Shown: positions 34,968 through 43,663, numbered from the stretch's first letter. The stretch is DNA of 64,000 bases from Verrucomicrobia subdivision 3 bacterium UBA693 (GCA_002298785.1 DBMR01000026.1:1-64000), one strand, 5' to 3'. The notes: generated from the sequence alone by a model not told the origin. Numbers and translations: made by a program.

Positions 34968-36386
34968 TCATGCATCAACGCCATGCTCCGGTTTTTTATC
35001 TGTTATGTTGTGGTGCGTCATCCGCACACCGCTATCTATTGATTTGACCGCTTCACAAAAGATCGAGCCGCGAGTTTTGTCATCTTGAGACTGATCAGCG
35101 CTTGAACACGCTGGTGAAAGCAAAACTACATCGCCAGGCACGGCCATTTTTGCCGCGTCAAACACTGCTTCTAACAACGAATCCGCCTCGGCGCAAGGAG
35201 TAAAAAGACTCCACGCTGCACGCATTTTCTCTGCGGCCGGGCCCAGCAGAAAAGCGCGCTTGACACGCTGGGAAAGGAGGGGACCCAGGTCGTGGTATTC
35301 GATGCCGCGATCACGGCCTCCAGCGATCAAAATTACATTCGGCCGATTATCAAAACCGGGGCGGGCTGTGGACACGGCCTGGCGCAAGGCATGCGAATTC
35401 CGCGCCGCCGAATCATCAATAAATTGGACCCCGCTGAGCTCCGCGACCAGATGGCAGCGGTGGGGGCCGCCATCAAACGCCTTAAGCGTCTCCACCATCC
35501 GCTCCAAAGGCAATCGCAAGACCCGACCCGCTGCCAAGGCCGCCATGAGGTTTTCGGCATTGTGAGGCCCGCGCAGCGCACACTGACCCAGGTCCAACAA
35601 CGGCCCTTCCCAATCTGGCAGACGGCTCAAAAGCAAACCCCGATCAAGATGCAAATCCGCCTTGGGATCGGTTGCGCTAAATGTGATGATTTTGGCGGGC
35701 AACGGTGCCTGAATTGCCTGCAAACTGGCCAGTGCCTCCTGCTGAACAATGGCCCAATCAAAGCTCTGCTGGTTCTGGAACAAGCGCGCATTGGCTCTCA
35801 GATATGCTTCCAGGCTGGTAAAATGATCCAAATCGTCGGGCGCCAGGTTGGTCAACACCGCGATGGACGGGCGGAAGCGGCGGGTGGATTCAAGCTGGAA
35901 GGGACTGGCTTTGATGATGAGGTAGTCCAGCTCGCGGCTCGATTCGGCGGCGGCGCATACCGGAACTTTTAATCCGCCGCAAATTCGCGTGCGTCTCTGA
36001 TTGGCGACAAGCATGCGCTCAATCAATTCGGAAGTTGTGCCTCGGCCGTTCGTGCCCGCCACCGCCAATGCCAAGCATTGGGTGTATTGAAAGCCCAGTT
36101 CCAGTTCGCTGACTAATTCCATGCCACGGGACCGGGCGGCCCGGGACAACCCGCCCTCCCGGCAGACCACCACCGCTGCGAATTCACCGGCGGGCGGTTC
36201 GCTTTGGCCCGGCAGAACCGCAAACCCTTGAGCTTCGAGCGCCGCAACGACGCCTGGAACCGGTACCGCTTCGGCGGAATCGGCAACCACCGCCCGCGCT
36301 TCCAGCCGTGCCAGCAAACCACAGACGGCTCGCGCGCGGGAGTTGATCCCGATCACCAGAACAGTTTTGTGCTTCAAATCCAACAT
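34968..36386 (-). CDS. murD: MurD homologue with nearly all catalytic residues replaced (likely pseudoenzyme)
   Basis: A 472-residue protein at the murD place. All three Mur-ligase domains are recognisable by GTNGRGT (111-117), SPFQLE (161-166), NLAPDDLD (180-187), GPHNAEN (273-279), GPHR (307-310), IDDSAARN (323-330), AGGRDRG (355-361) and LLSPACSS (422-429). Against E. coli MurD: P-loop K115 is R115 and S116 is G116; E157 is K159; H183 is D185; the carbamylated K198 is N199; K319 is A327; K348 is R360; the F422 position is S433. The HN(xx)N and Arg302 motifs remain. ATP binding and acyl-phosphate chemistry as in UDP-MurNAc-Ala:D-Glu ligase are doubtful. The reading frame is intact, which argues for a maintained non-catalytic role. 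Confidence 0.85.
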   Translation of the reverse strand: MLDLKHKTVLVIGINSRARAVCGLLARLEARAVVADSAEAVPVPGVVAALEAQGFAVLPGQSEPPAGEFAAVVVCREGGLSRAARSRGMELVSELELGFQYTQCLALAVAGTNGRGTTSELIERMLVANQRRTRICGGLKVPVCAAAESSRELDYLIIKASPFQLESTRRFRPSIAVLTNLAPDDLDHFTSLEAYLRANARLFQNQQSFDWAIVQQEALASLQAIQAPLPAKIITFSATDPKADLHLDRGLLLSRLPDWEGPLLDLGQCALRGPHNAENLMAALAAGRVLRLPLERMVETLKAFDGGPHRCHLVAELSGVQFIDDSAARNSHALRQAVSTARPGFDNRPNVILIAGGRDRGIEYHDLGPLLSQRVKRAFLLGPAAEKMRAAWSLFTPCAEADSLLEAVFDAAKMAVPGDVVLLSPACSSADQSQDDKTRGSIFCEAVKSIDSGVRMTHHNITDKKPEHGVDA

Positions 36387-36411
36387 GAAATTGCCACGAT
36401 CAACCGCGCTG

Positions 36412-37551
36412 CTAACGAATCTTCAAAGTGCTGAGTGCCAGCACGGCAAACAGCACGCATAGAATGTAAAAACGGATTACCACCTGGCTTTCATACCACC
36501 CCCGTTTCTCAAAATGGTGGTGCAGCGGTGCCATCAAAAACACCCGTCTTCCGGTGCCGTAACGCCGGCGCGTATAGCGGAACCAACCCGTTTGAATCAA
36601 CACGGAGCCGGCCTCAATCACGAAAATCCCACCGGCGATGACCAACACAAATGGTTGGTGGATCAGCACGGCGATGATCCCGAGAGCCCCGCCGAGCGCC
36701 AGCGAGCCTGTGTCCCCCATGAACATTTGCGCCGGATGACAATTAAACCAGAGGAACCCGAGCCCGGCTCCGATCATACCGGCGCAAAACACGGTCAGTT
36801 CACCGGCACCGGGAACATAGGGAATAAACAGGTAAGCTGCCGCCCGGGCGTTGCCCGCAAGGTAAGTCAGCACCAGGAAGACAAACGACACGATTATGGT
36901 GCACCCGATCGCCAGCCCGTCCAGGCCATCCGTCAGATTGACGGCGTTGGAACTGCCCACGATCGCCAGGACTGTGATCGCCAACCCAACCACACCGGCG
37001 CCCACCAGGATCGGCTCCTTGTAAAACGGCACCATCACCTCGGTAATCAATTTGTGCGTGGACGGCATCAGCCAAAGATAGGCACCGATAAAGAGCGCCA
37101 GCAGACATTGGACCCAGAGTTTGATCCGGGATTTCGCGCCTCCGCCACTTTGCTGCATGATCTTGGCGTAGTCATCGTAAAAGCCCAATCCGGTCAACAC
37201 GACCACCGAGAGCAGGGCCAGCAACACCAGCGGATTTAATTGCGCCCAAATCAGGGTGGTAAAATTCAAAGCCATGATGATCAGGATCCCCCCCATGGTC
37301 GGCGTGCCCTTCTTACTTAGGACCCGGGAGGAAACACCGCCCAATTCGGCTTTGTCCTGGTATTCCTGGCCGAACTTGAGCTGCTTGAGCCAGCGAATCA
37401 CACGCGGTCCCAGCCACCAGCTCAGGACCAGCGCCGTCACCGCCGCGCCCGCGCTCCGCACCGTGATGTAGCGCAGCAACCTCAGGCATAATTCCGCCCA
37501 CTTGGGAAGTTCGAAGGAATCCAGCGCCAGTTGGCTCAAATAGTACAACAT
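36412..37551 (-). CDS. mraY: Phospho-MurNAc-pentapeptide translocase MraY
   Basis: A 379-residue enzyme with about ten membrane helices that makes lipid I from UDP-MurNAc-pentapeptide and undecaprenyl phosphate. The family motifs are present: KKGTPTMGG, the catalytic YDDYAK, NLTDGLDGLAIG, MGDTGSLALGGALG and HHHFEKRGW. Its ATG overlaps the murF stop (TGATG). It lies directly upstream of the MurD-like gene in the transcript. Confidence 0.96.
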   Translation of the reverse strand: MLYYLSQLALDSFELPKWAELCLRLLRYITVRSAGAAVTALVLSWWLGPRVIRWLKQLKFGQEYQDKAELGGVSSRVLSKKGTPTMGGILIIMALNFTTLIWAQLNPLVLLALLSVVVLTGLGFYDDYAKIMQQSGGGAKSRIKLWVQCLLALFIGAYLWLMPSTHKLITEVMVPFYKEPILVGAGVVGLAITVLAIVGSSNAVNLTDGLDGLAIGCTIIVSFVFLVLTYLAGNARAAAYLFIPYVPGAGELTVFCAGMIGAGLGFLWFNCHPAQMFMGDTGSLALGGALGIIAVLIHQPFVLVIAGGIFVIEAGSVLIQTGWFRYTRRRYGTGRRVFLMAPLHHHFEKRGWYESQVVIRFYILCVLFAVLALSTLKIR

Positions 37552-38948
37552 CAGTTGCCCTTCCCTCCCTCAGTGCCGCGGAGGGCCGCGCAAATGCGCT
37601 CGAAGCGGGAGGCGCGCGAAGCTTTTAGTAAGACCAGGTCCCCGCTCTTGACGAAACGTTTGAGCGCGCCGATTGCGGATTCAACTTCGCCCAGTTCGAA
37701 CACCCGGTTCAAGCCGGCTTCCCGCGCGCCCTCGGCCAATTCCCCGGCGCGAGTGCCTACCGCAAACAACTGCCCGACACCCAAACGAGCCGCGCAACGA
37801 CCGACTTCCCGGTGGGCTCCTTCGCTGGCGGAACCCAACTCCGCCATATCACCCAGGACCGCAATTCTCCGTCCTTTGCAGGCCAGGTGCTGCAAGGTCT
37901 CCAACGCGACCCGCATCGAGTCCAGGTTCGCGTTATAGACATCGTCCAGGATCCGCACCCCGGAGGGTGTGTCCCACAGTTGCAGCCGCATTTTGGCTGG
38001 TTTCACTTGATCCAGACCGCTTTGAATTTCGGCCTTGGTCAATCCCAGGTGCGCCGCCGCAGCCACCACCAACACAGCGTTGATTGCCTGGTGGCGCCCT
38101 AATAAATTGATACGATACTCACCGCGATACTCAGGGCGCGGACATTCAACGGTGAAATAGACGCCTTTGCCATCCAGGCGGAAGCGGTGCGTGCGCCACT
38201 GATTACTTTCCCCGGCGCCGGCAAGCACCACCGGGGCGGAAGCGCGCCCGGCAATGCGCGCCGACCACTCGCTGTCCCCGTTCAGAAAGAGGGTTCCGTC
38301 AGAAGGCAGCAACTCCGCCAGGCTGCCTTCCTCACGCGCCACGCCTTCCAGATCCCCGAAGAACTCCAAATGCTCGGCGCCAATGCTGGTCAGCACGCCG
38401 TAACGCGGCTGCGCCATGCGCACCAGGGCCGCCAGTTCCCCGGGGTGATTCGTGCCCACTTCCACCACCGCTTGCTGGTGCGTTGGCGATAATTGCAGCA
38501 AGGTCCAGGGCACGCCCACGTCGTTGTTAAAACTGGCCTCGCTCGACAGCGTTACGAATTTCTGCCGCAACACTGTCGCCAGGATGTCTTTGGTTGTGGT
38601 TTTGCCGTTGGAACCCGCCACCGCAAAGACCGGGATGGGAAAATCCCGGCGGTAAGCCGCCGCCAATCGGCCCAGGGCTTCCCGCGGGCTCGGCGCTTCG
38701 ATCCGTGCGCACCCCGCCTGCACCGCACCACATTTGCCCGGCTCAATTAACACTGCCGCCGCCACCGCGCTGACTTCCTTCAGGAAATCGTGCGCGTCAA
38801 AACGCTCGCCCTTCAACGCCACGAACAAGTCGCCGGCGCGCACTTTCCGCGAGTCGGTGCAAATCCCGGTCGCCAGCGTCCCGGGGGCGCCGGTGACAAG
38901 CGAGGCTTCGCAGGCTTCGGCAACATAAGCTAAGGTTCGTGGTTCCAT
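37551..38948 (-). CDS. murF: MurF, UDP-MurNAc-tripeptide--D-Ala-D-Ala ligase
   Basis: A 465-residue ATP-dependent Mur ligase adding D-Ala-D-Ala to the peptide stem. The catalytic features are intact: P-loop VAGSNGKTTTKDI, the TNHPGE stretch (metal/substrate), a VGTNH motif, GRHQAINAVLVVAAA, DDVYNAN and the ALGDMAELG-like VLGDMAELGSAS. This contrasts with the MurD-like protein two genes downstream. murE, usually just upstream, is missing; ftsI ends 10 nt before this gene begins. Confidence 0.95.
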   Translation of the reverse strand: MEPRTLAYVAEACEASLVTGAPGTLATGICTDSRKVRAGDLFVALKGERFDAHDFLKEVSAVAAAVLIEPGKCGAVQAGCARIEAPSPREALGRLAAAYRRDFPIPVFAVAGSNGKTTTKDILATVLRQKFVTLSSEASFNNDVGVPWTLLQLSPTHQQAVVEVGTNHPGELAALVRMAQPRYGVLTSIGAEHLEFFGDLEGVAREEGSLAELLPSDGTLFLNGDSEWSARIAGRASAPVVLAGAGESNQWRTHRFRLDGKGVYFTVECPRPEYRGEYRINLLGRHQAINAVLVVAAAAHLGLTKAEIQSGLDQVKPAKMRLQLWDTPSGVRILDDVYNANLDSMRVALETLQHLACKGRRIAVLGDMAELGSASEGAHREVGRCAARLGVGQLFAVGTRAGELAEGAREAGLNRVFELGEVESAIGALKRFVKSGDLVLLKASRASRFERICAALRGTEGGKGN

Positions 38949-38958
38949 TCCGGATACT

Positions 38959-40911
38959 TCAGTCCAATGGTGGCTTCGAGACCGCGCCGTTTGAACGGGT
39001 CGAAGCCGTCTTGATCGCTTTCGGATCGGGCTGATTGGTCAGCGTGCCCGGGTCAAGGTCGGGCCGAATGTTCAAATGATTGGCAGCTAGCTCGGCAACC
39101 TGTTTGAAGACCGGAGCGGCAATCTGGCCGCCGTAATAGTGAACGCTCTTCGGCTCGTCCAACACGATGGAAATGCACAATTCCGGGTTGTCTGCCGGAA
39201 AGAACCCGATAAACGAGGACAAGTATTTACCATGAACATAAACCCCGTTTTCAGCTTTTTGAGCGGTACCCGTCTTGCCCGCCACCACGTAATGGTCCAA
39301 CGCGGCCTTCGGCGCGGTGCCGTCCGGACCCACCACGGTCTTAAGGGCCTGCACCATTTCCCGGGCCGCCGATTCGCTGATCACCTGGCGAACGCGTTGC
39401 GGTCCATACTGGGCTTCCACCTGGCCATCCCGGCGTACCAATCGGTCCACCAGCATCGGGCGCATCAGCCAGCCTTTGTTGGCAATGGCACACATCGCCA
39501 TCACCATTTGCAGGCGCGTGACCGCAATCCCCTGCCCCATGGGAATCTGCGCGATCGACACTTTGGACCAACTCTTCACCGGCTGCACAAATTGGCGGGC
39601 GCTGACTTCTCCCGGAAGGGGAATTCCGGTCAAAGTACCAAACCCAAAGGCCTTCATGTAATCGTAAAGCCGCTGTTCGCCCAGCTTGATCCCGATCTTC
39701 GCCGCGCCAATATTCGAGGATTTGGTGATGATGCCCTCGACCGTGAGCACGGGCAACGGGGCATGATCATGTAACATGTGGCCGCCGTAAAAAAAGCGGC
39801 CGCGCTCACAATCAAAGGTGTCTCGCAAATTCACCAGGTTTTCGTTCAACGCGGCTGAGACCACCACGATCTTGAAGGTCGATCCCGGCTCGGCAATATC
39901 TGTAATCGCGCGGTTACGGCGGCGGTCCGGGAGGTTTCCAGGCGAGTTGGGATCGAAATCGGGCAGGATCGACATCGCCAGAATTTCTCCGGTCTTGGGC
40001 CGGACAATGATGCCGGAAGCGCTCAGCGGGGAGTACTGCTGCATGGCATCCTTGAGAGCATCCGACAGGTAGTGCTGCAACACGGAGTCGATGGTCAGCA
40101 CCAAGTTGCACCCGTCCCGCGGTTCCACATCCTCATCCCGCAAGGTCACCAACTCCCGCTTGCGGCTATCCATTTCGGTGCGGCGCCAGCCACGCTTGCC
40201 GCTGAGCCGTTCATTAAAGGTCAGTTCGATACCTTCCTTGCCGGCGATGGGGCCGCCCGGTTCAGTCGCCTCACCGGTAAAGCCCAGCACGTGTGACACC
40301 AGGTTGCTGCTCGGATAAACGCGCAATTGGTCGTCCGTACCGCTCACCGCCGCGACGCGCAGATCCGCCAGGGGTTTGGGGATGATCTTCTTACCCCGCT
40401 TGATTTCGTACTCGAAGCCGAAAATGTTCGTCTTGAGGGCCGCGCTCAGCTCCTGCCAGTTTTCCAGCGGCACCTTCCGTTTCAGGACCACGCTCTTGTT
40501 GGTGATCACCAGTCCGGTGGAGGTTTGACGGGTCTTGGCGGAGAGTTTGGCCAGCAGCACGCTTTCCTCTTCTTGCAGATAGGGTGCCAGGAAACGCGCC
40601 ATCTCCGCATCCTTGCCGAAGAGCATGCGCGGATCGGCGGAAACAGTTTTCACGGGCCTACTCCCGGCCAGGATAATACCCTGGCTGTCGAGGATATCCC
40701 CACGCCGAGGCTCACGATAATACTGTTTGTGAGTGTTTTGTTCTGCCTCGCCCCGCAGTTGCTCGTGGCGCAGCACCTGTAAATCCACCAGGCGGGCCGC
40801 CAACACCGCGAAGGCGCAGAGCATCAACACCCCAAATACCCGGAGGGTCCAAAATTGCGTTCGCCTGATCATAATATCAGAGCCGACCGCCCGCCACGAC
40901 TGGTTCCTCAT
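38959..40911 (-). CDS. ftsI: FtsI-type penicillin-binding protein (septal transpeptidase)
   Basis: A 650-residue class B PBP. An N-terminal membrane helix (about 19-37, TLRVFGVLMLCAFAVLAA) is followed by the PBP dimerisation domain and the transpeptidase domain with AEPGSTFKI (SxxK), SSNIG (SxN) and AGKTGTAQ (KTG). It cross-links septal peptidoglycan with FtsW. The start at 40911 is uncertain, because an ATG at 40872 (MIRRTQFW) would give a more usual N-terminus. It lies between ftsL and murF. Confidence 0.95.
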   Translation of the reverse strand: MRNQSWRAVGSDIMIRRTQFWTLRVFGVLMLCAFAVLAARLVDLQVLRHEQLRGEAEQNTHKQYYREPRRGDILDSQGIILAGSRPVKTVSADPRMLFGKDAEMARFLAPYLQEEESVLLAKLSAKTRQTSTGLVITNKSVVLKRKVPLENWQELSAALKTNIFGFEYEIKRGKKIIPKPLADLRVAAVSGTDDQLRVYPSSNLVSHVLGFTGEATEPGGPIAGKEGIELTFNERLSGKRGWRRTEMDSRKRELVTLRDEDVEPRDGCNLVLTIDSVLQHYLSDALKDAMQQYSPLSASGIIVRPKTGEILAMSILPDFDPNSPGNLPDRRRNRAITDIAEPGSTFKIVVVSAALNENLVNLRDTFDCERGRFFYGGHMLHDHAPLPVLTVEGIITKSSNIGAAKIGIKLGEQRLYDYMKAFGFGTLTGIPLPGEVSARQFVQPVKSWSKVSIAQIPMGQGIAVTRLQMVMAMCAIANKGWLMRPMLVDRLVRRDGQVEAQYGPQRVRQVISESAAREMVQALKTVVGPDGTAPKAALDHYVVAGKTGTAQKAENGVYVHGKYLSSFIGFFPADNPELCISIVLDEPKSVHYYGGQIAAPVFKQVAELAANHLNIRPDLDPGTLTNQPDPKAIKTASTRSNGAVSKPPLD

Positions 40912-41037
40912 CCAAATCGTGGCGAGCGGCGGTTTTCAGTTGTAATGCAAATCGTTCGCGCCCTTTGGGCTGCCGCTCGCCCGCGCCGGCCGGTTCCTCC
41001 TCTCGGCCTGACACGGGTAAGCGGCTAGTCCAAAATC

Positions 41038-41421
41038 TCAAGGCACCGGTACCGCCGCCACTGTGGCGGGTCCCGCATAGCGCCGCTCTGTTTCCGGGCT
41101 CGGCCGCTCCAAGCCTACCGGTTCCGTCAGCCGGACCACTTGTCCCAGCGGCGGCGGCGCCAGCCCGAACACCCGGTTCCGGGCTCTTAAATTATCCGGG
41201 GAACTCAAAAAGCTCAGTTGCTTGCGCAGCTCTTCGTTCTTGAACTGCAGCTCGGTCAGCTTGCGTTCCCGCTTCAAAATCTGTTGTCCCAGTTCATTCA
41301 GCACGGTCTTCTGCCAGACATAGCCCACCCCAAACCCGCCAATCGCCAGGCACAACAGCACCGCCTTCACCGCCGGTCCAAACCGGAGGGCTGCTGAACT
41401 TGATTTCCGATTCCGTGCCAT
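41038..41421 (-). CDS. ftsL: FtsL-like division protein
   Basis: A 127-residue bitopic protein: basic N-terminus, membrane helix (about 18-36, AVLLCLAIGGFGVGYVW), then a coiled-coil of heptad type (NELGQQILKRERKLTELQFKNEEL-like, with Leu at a/d positions) and a Pro-rich tail. FtsL stands between rsmH (7 nt) and ftsI in most dcw clusters. Sequence conservation in this family is weak, so the call relies on position, length and topology. Confidence 0.8.
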   Translation of the reverse strand: MARNRKSSSAALRFGPAVKAVLLCLAIGGFGVGYVWQKTVLNELGQQILKRERKLTELQFKNEELRKQLSFLSSPDNLRARNRVFGLAPPPLGQVVRLTEPVGLERPSPETERRYAGPATVAAVPVP

Positions 41422-41427
41422 ACTCGC

Positions 41428-42354
41428 TCACACTTTCTCCAACACCCGCAACTGCGCGCTGCGACTGCGCGGATTCTCCGCCAGTTCGCGTGCGCCCGGA
41501 CAAATCGCCTTTCGCGACACCCACCGCAGTTCCGGCGTCCGCGGTCGCCGCAGCTCCGGCACATCGACCGGCCCGTCAAAGTCGTAGTCCCGCGCGCGCT
41601 CACGTCCAAAGTCTTTCACCATCCGGTCTTCCAACGAGTGAAACGTGATGACCGCCAACCGTCCGCCCGGCTTCAACAATGCCGTCACATCGGCCAAAGC
41701 CCGCTCCAGCGAACCCAACTCATCGTTCACCGCCAGGCGCAAGGCCTGAAAAACTTTCGTGCCCGGATGCGTCCGGCCCCGCCGCGGCAGTATCCTCTCC
41801 AACAACTCAGCCAATTGCCGCGTCCGCGTAAACCGCCGCTGACCCCGGTCTTGCACGATGGCCCGGGCCACCCGCCGCGAGTCCCGCTCGCCGCCGAACC
41901 GCCAGAAAATCTCCGCCAACGCCTCGGCATCCCGCTGATTCAACAAATCCGCGGCGGTCAACTCCTGGCGTGTGTCCATCCGCATGTCCAGCGGTCCGTC
42001 CTGCTGAAAACTGAATCCGCGCTCCGCCACGTCCAACTGCGGCGAACTCACGCCCAGGTCCAACAGCACCCCATCGCACGTGCCGGCTCCAATCCACTTA
42101 CCCAGGTCCGCAAAATTTCCGCGCCGCAACTCAAAGCGCCCCGCAAACGGCGCCAACCGCTCCCGGGCCGCCTCAAGAGCGGCGCCATCGCGATCGCATC
42201 CAGACAGCCAGCCCTTCGGCGAACTCGCGGCCAAAATGGCTGCCGCGTGTCCACCCCCACCGACCGTGCCGTCGACGTACCGCCCGCCGTCCGCCGGTTT
42301 CAGCGCGGCCAGCACCTCGTCCAGCAACACTGATCTGTGTTCGAAGGTCGCCAC
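41428..42354 (-). CDS. rsmH: 16S rRNA C1402 N4-methyltransferase RsmH (MraW)
   Basis: 308 residues from a GTG start (VATFEHRSVLLDEVL). It is a SAM-dependent enzyme methylating C1402 in the decoding site. Motifs: HRSVLLDEVLAAL, GTVGGGGHAAAIL (SAM loop), DLGVSSPQLDVAERGFSF, and late AVITFHSLEDRMVKDF. It follows the unknown 202-residue gene by 3 nt. Functionally standard. Confidence 0.96.
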   Translation of the reverse strand: MATFEHRSVLLDEVLAALKPADGGRYVDGTVGGGGHAAAILAASSPKGWLSGCDRDGAALEAARERLAPFAGRFELRRGNFADLGKWIGAGTCDGVLLDLGVSSPQLDVAERGFSFQQDGPLDMRMDTRQELTAADLLNQRDAEALAEIFWRFGGERDSRRVARAIVQDRGQRRFTRTRQLAELLERILPRRGRTHPGTKVFQALRLAVNDELGSLERALADVTALLKPGGRLAVITFHSLEDRMVKDFGRERARDYDFDGPVDVPELRRPRTPELRWVSRKAICPGARELAENPRSRSAQLRVLEKV

Positions 42355-42357
42355 CGT

Positions 42358-42966
42358 TCATCGTCGCTCCACTCGTTGCGCGCCAAATAACTCCCGGGCC
42401 GTGCGCTCCAGCGCCAGCACGGCGCCCGTCCCGCGTTGCAGCGCCCGTCGTCCCGCGCTGGTCTTCGCCGGCGTCGGAGCCGGCGCTGGGGTCACCACAT
42501 CGCAATCGGTCAAATCACTGCGCACCACCCGCACCATGTCCAGGCAAAGTTCGCGCTGCACTGGACCCAGTCCCGCGGCACGCTGTCTCGGCGCCCGCTT
42601 CATCCGCGGCTTCCAGCGGCTAAGCGATTCCCAAATCCGGCGCGGCCAACTCCGCACCCGCGTCACATGCGCCACAAACGGCATCTCCCGCTGCAGCGCG
42701 ACTGGGGCTTTTGGCGCGGGCGCTGCGGTCGGCTCGGACTTGTCCGTCTTCGCCGGTTTCACCACGACCGGCTCTGCTGCCGCAACCGGCACCGCGGACG
42801 GCGTTTCGCTCTCGGGCTTCTCGTGCGGATGAATCGTCGCGCGAAACGGATTCTTCCGCGGGCTGAACTTCGGCAGCAACCGTTCAGCGGTCACTTCATA
42901 TCGAGCCGCCGATCCACTCAGGCCCATCAAACTCCTGCCTGCCGCCAGCAATTTATATAAGCTCAT
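42358..42966 (-). CDS. Unknown Pro/Ala-rich protein inserted between mraZ and rsmH
   Basis: A 202-residue basic protein without signal peptide or membrane helix. An N-terminal segment (LYKLLAAGRSLMGLSG, RYEVTAERLLPKF) and a conserved-looking block WPRRIWESLSRWKPRMK are joined by Pro/Ala/Thr-rich low-complexity linkers; the C-terminus contains LQRGTGAVLALERTARELF. Spacing to mraZ (3 nt) and rsmH (3 nt) is operonic, so it should be co-expressed with the division genes. No family is recognised. High Pro/Ala content suggests a flexible, partner-binding protein; the function is unknown. Confidence 0.7.
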   Translation of the reverse strand: MSLYKLLAAGRSLMGLSGSAARYEVTAERLLPKFSPRKNPFRATIHPHEKPESETPSAVPVAAAEPVVVKPAKTDKSEPTAAPAPKAPVALQREMPFVAHVTRVRSWPRRIWESLSRWKPRMKRAPRQRAAGLGPVQRELCLDMVRVVRSDLTDCDVVTPAPAPTPAKTSAGRRALQRGTGAVLALERTARELFGAQRVERR

Positions 42967-42969
42967 GGT

Positions 42970-43437
42970 TCACCCCATCAGTCTCATGGCTTCCGCCGCC
43001 ATCAACGAATCGGTGGCTTTAACCCGTTCGTAACGGGCCGGATTCCAAATCTCAAATTTGTCCAGCAACCCCACCAACATCGCCTCGTTGGTGATATCTG
43101 CCGCTTTGGCCATGCGATCCGGCAGGCAAATCCTTCCAGCCTTGTCTACCGTCACCATCTCCGATTCCGTGCCGATATACCGCTTCAGCGGCACTTTGCT
43201 CGGATCCGCGTTCGCCATGGCTTCCAGTTGCGCCATCAGCTTCTCCATTTCCTTGGGCGGCAATACCCGAAGGCACGTGCCTTCCTTCGATTGCGGCCAG
43301 GTCACCAATGCAAATTCAATCACATCTTCCCCCGGACGCCACTTGGCAGGTATCTGCAGCCGACGCTTATCGTCCACTCCATGGAGATAAAACGACGTGT
43401 AATACGAGGCCGCGTTATTTGTCTTTTCCGGGTCCAT
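42970..43437 (-). CDS. mraZ: MraZ transcriptional regulator
   Basis: About 155 residues from the ATG at 43437; a GTG at 43467 is an alternative. It contains two AbrB/MazE-like half-domains with the D-x-x-x-R motif: VDDKRRLQIPAKWR near residue 20 and VDKAGRICLPDRM near 95. In other bacteria MraZ forms rings and represses its own dcw operon by binding TGGG repeats. Here a four-unit repeat array lies 34-73 nt upstream of the ATG, so autoregulation fits well. It is the first gene of the 17-kb division operon. Confidence 0.93.
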   Translation of the reverse strand: MDPEKTNNAASYYTSFYLHGVDDKRRLQIPAKWRPGEDVIEFALVTWPQSKEGTCLRVLPPKEMEKLMAQLEAMANADPSKVPLKRYIGTESEMVTVDKAGRICLPDRMAKAADITNEAMLVGLLDKFEIWNPARYERVKATDSLMAAEAMRLMG

Positions 43438-43470
43438 CAAACTATTCACAGGGCTCCACGAACTCACTCA

Positions 43471-43510
43471 AACGCCCCATTACGCCCCACTTTTAACCAC
43501 ATTGCCCCAC
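43471..43510 (-). promoter_or_regulatory. MraZ-box array of four 10-bp repeats
   Basis: On the minus strand the four consecutive decamers are GTGGGGCAAT, GTGGTTAAAA, GTGGGGCGTA and ATGGGGCGTT. The TGGG-type core recurs at an exact 10-bp step just upstream of mraZ, as in the known MraZ operator of other bacteria. The second unit is degenerate (TGGTT). Confidence 0.8.
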
Positions 43511-43647
43511 AAGGTCAATGATTTTCGTAGGCGTTTATTCAAAAGTTATTCACAATTCCCATGGCCTTGGGGATAATTCCGGTCTCTTTTCGACCCGAAT
43601 CCTCTCCTTTATCGTTATCCGTCAATCACCCTTCTCTTACCGGTTTC

Positions 43648-43663
43648 CCCCATGCCGCCCCAC
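43648..43663 (-). promoter_or_regulatory. Second pair of TGGGG units further upstream of mraZ
   Basis: On the minus strand GTGGGG (43663-43658) and ATGGGG (43653-43648) stand 10 bp apart, the same step and core as in the operator next to mraZ. They lie in the 318-nt mraZ-queA intergenic region and might be an auxiliary MraZ site. The surrounding strand is C/G-biased, so chance is possible. Confidence 0.4.

Noticed and set aside
34968..36386. MurD changes as a sequencing or frameshift artefact
   Set aside because: The changes are scattered single-residue replacements in an uninterrupted frame, with fold motifs in register on both sides; an indel would shift long stretches.
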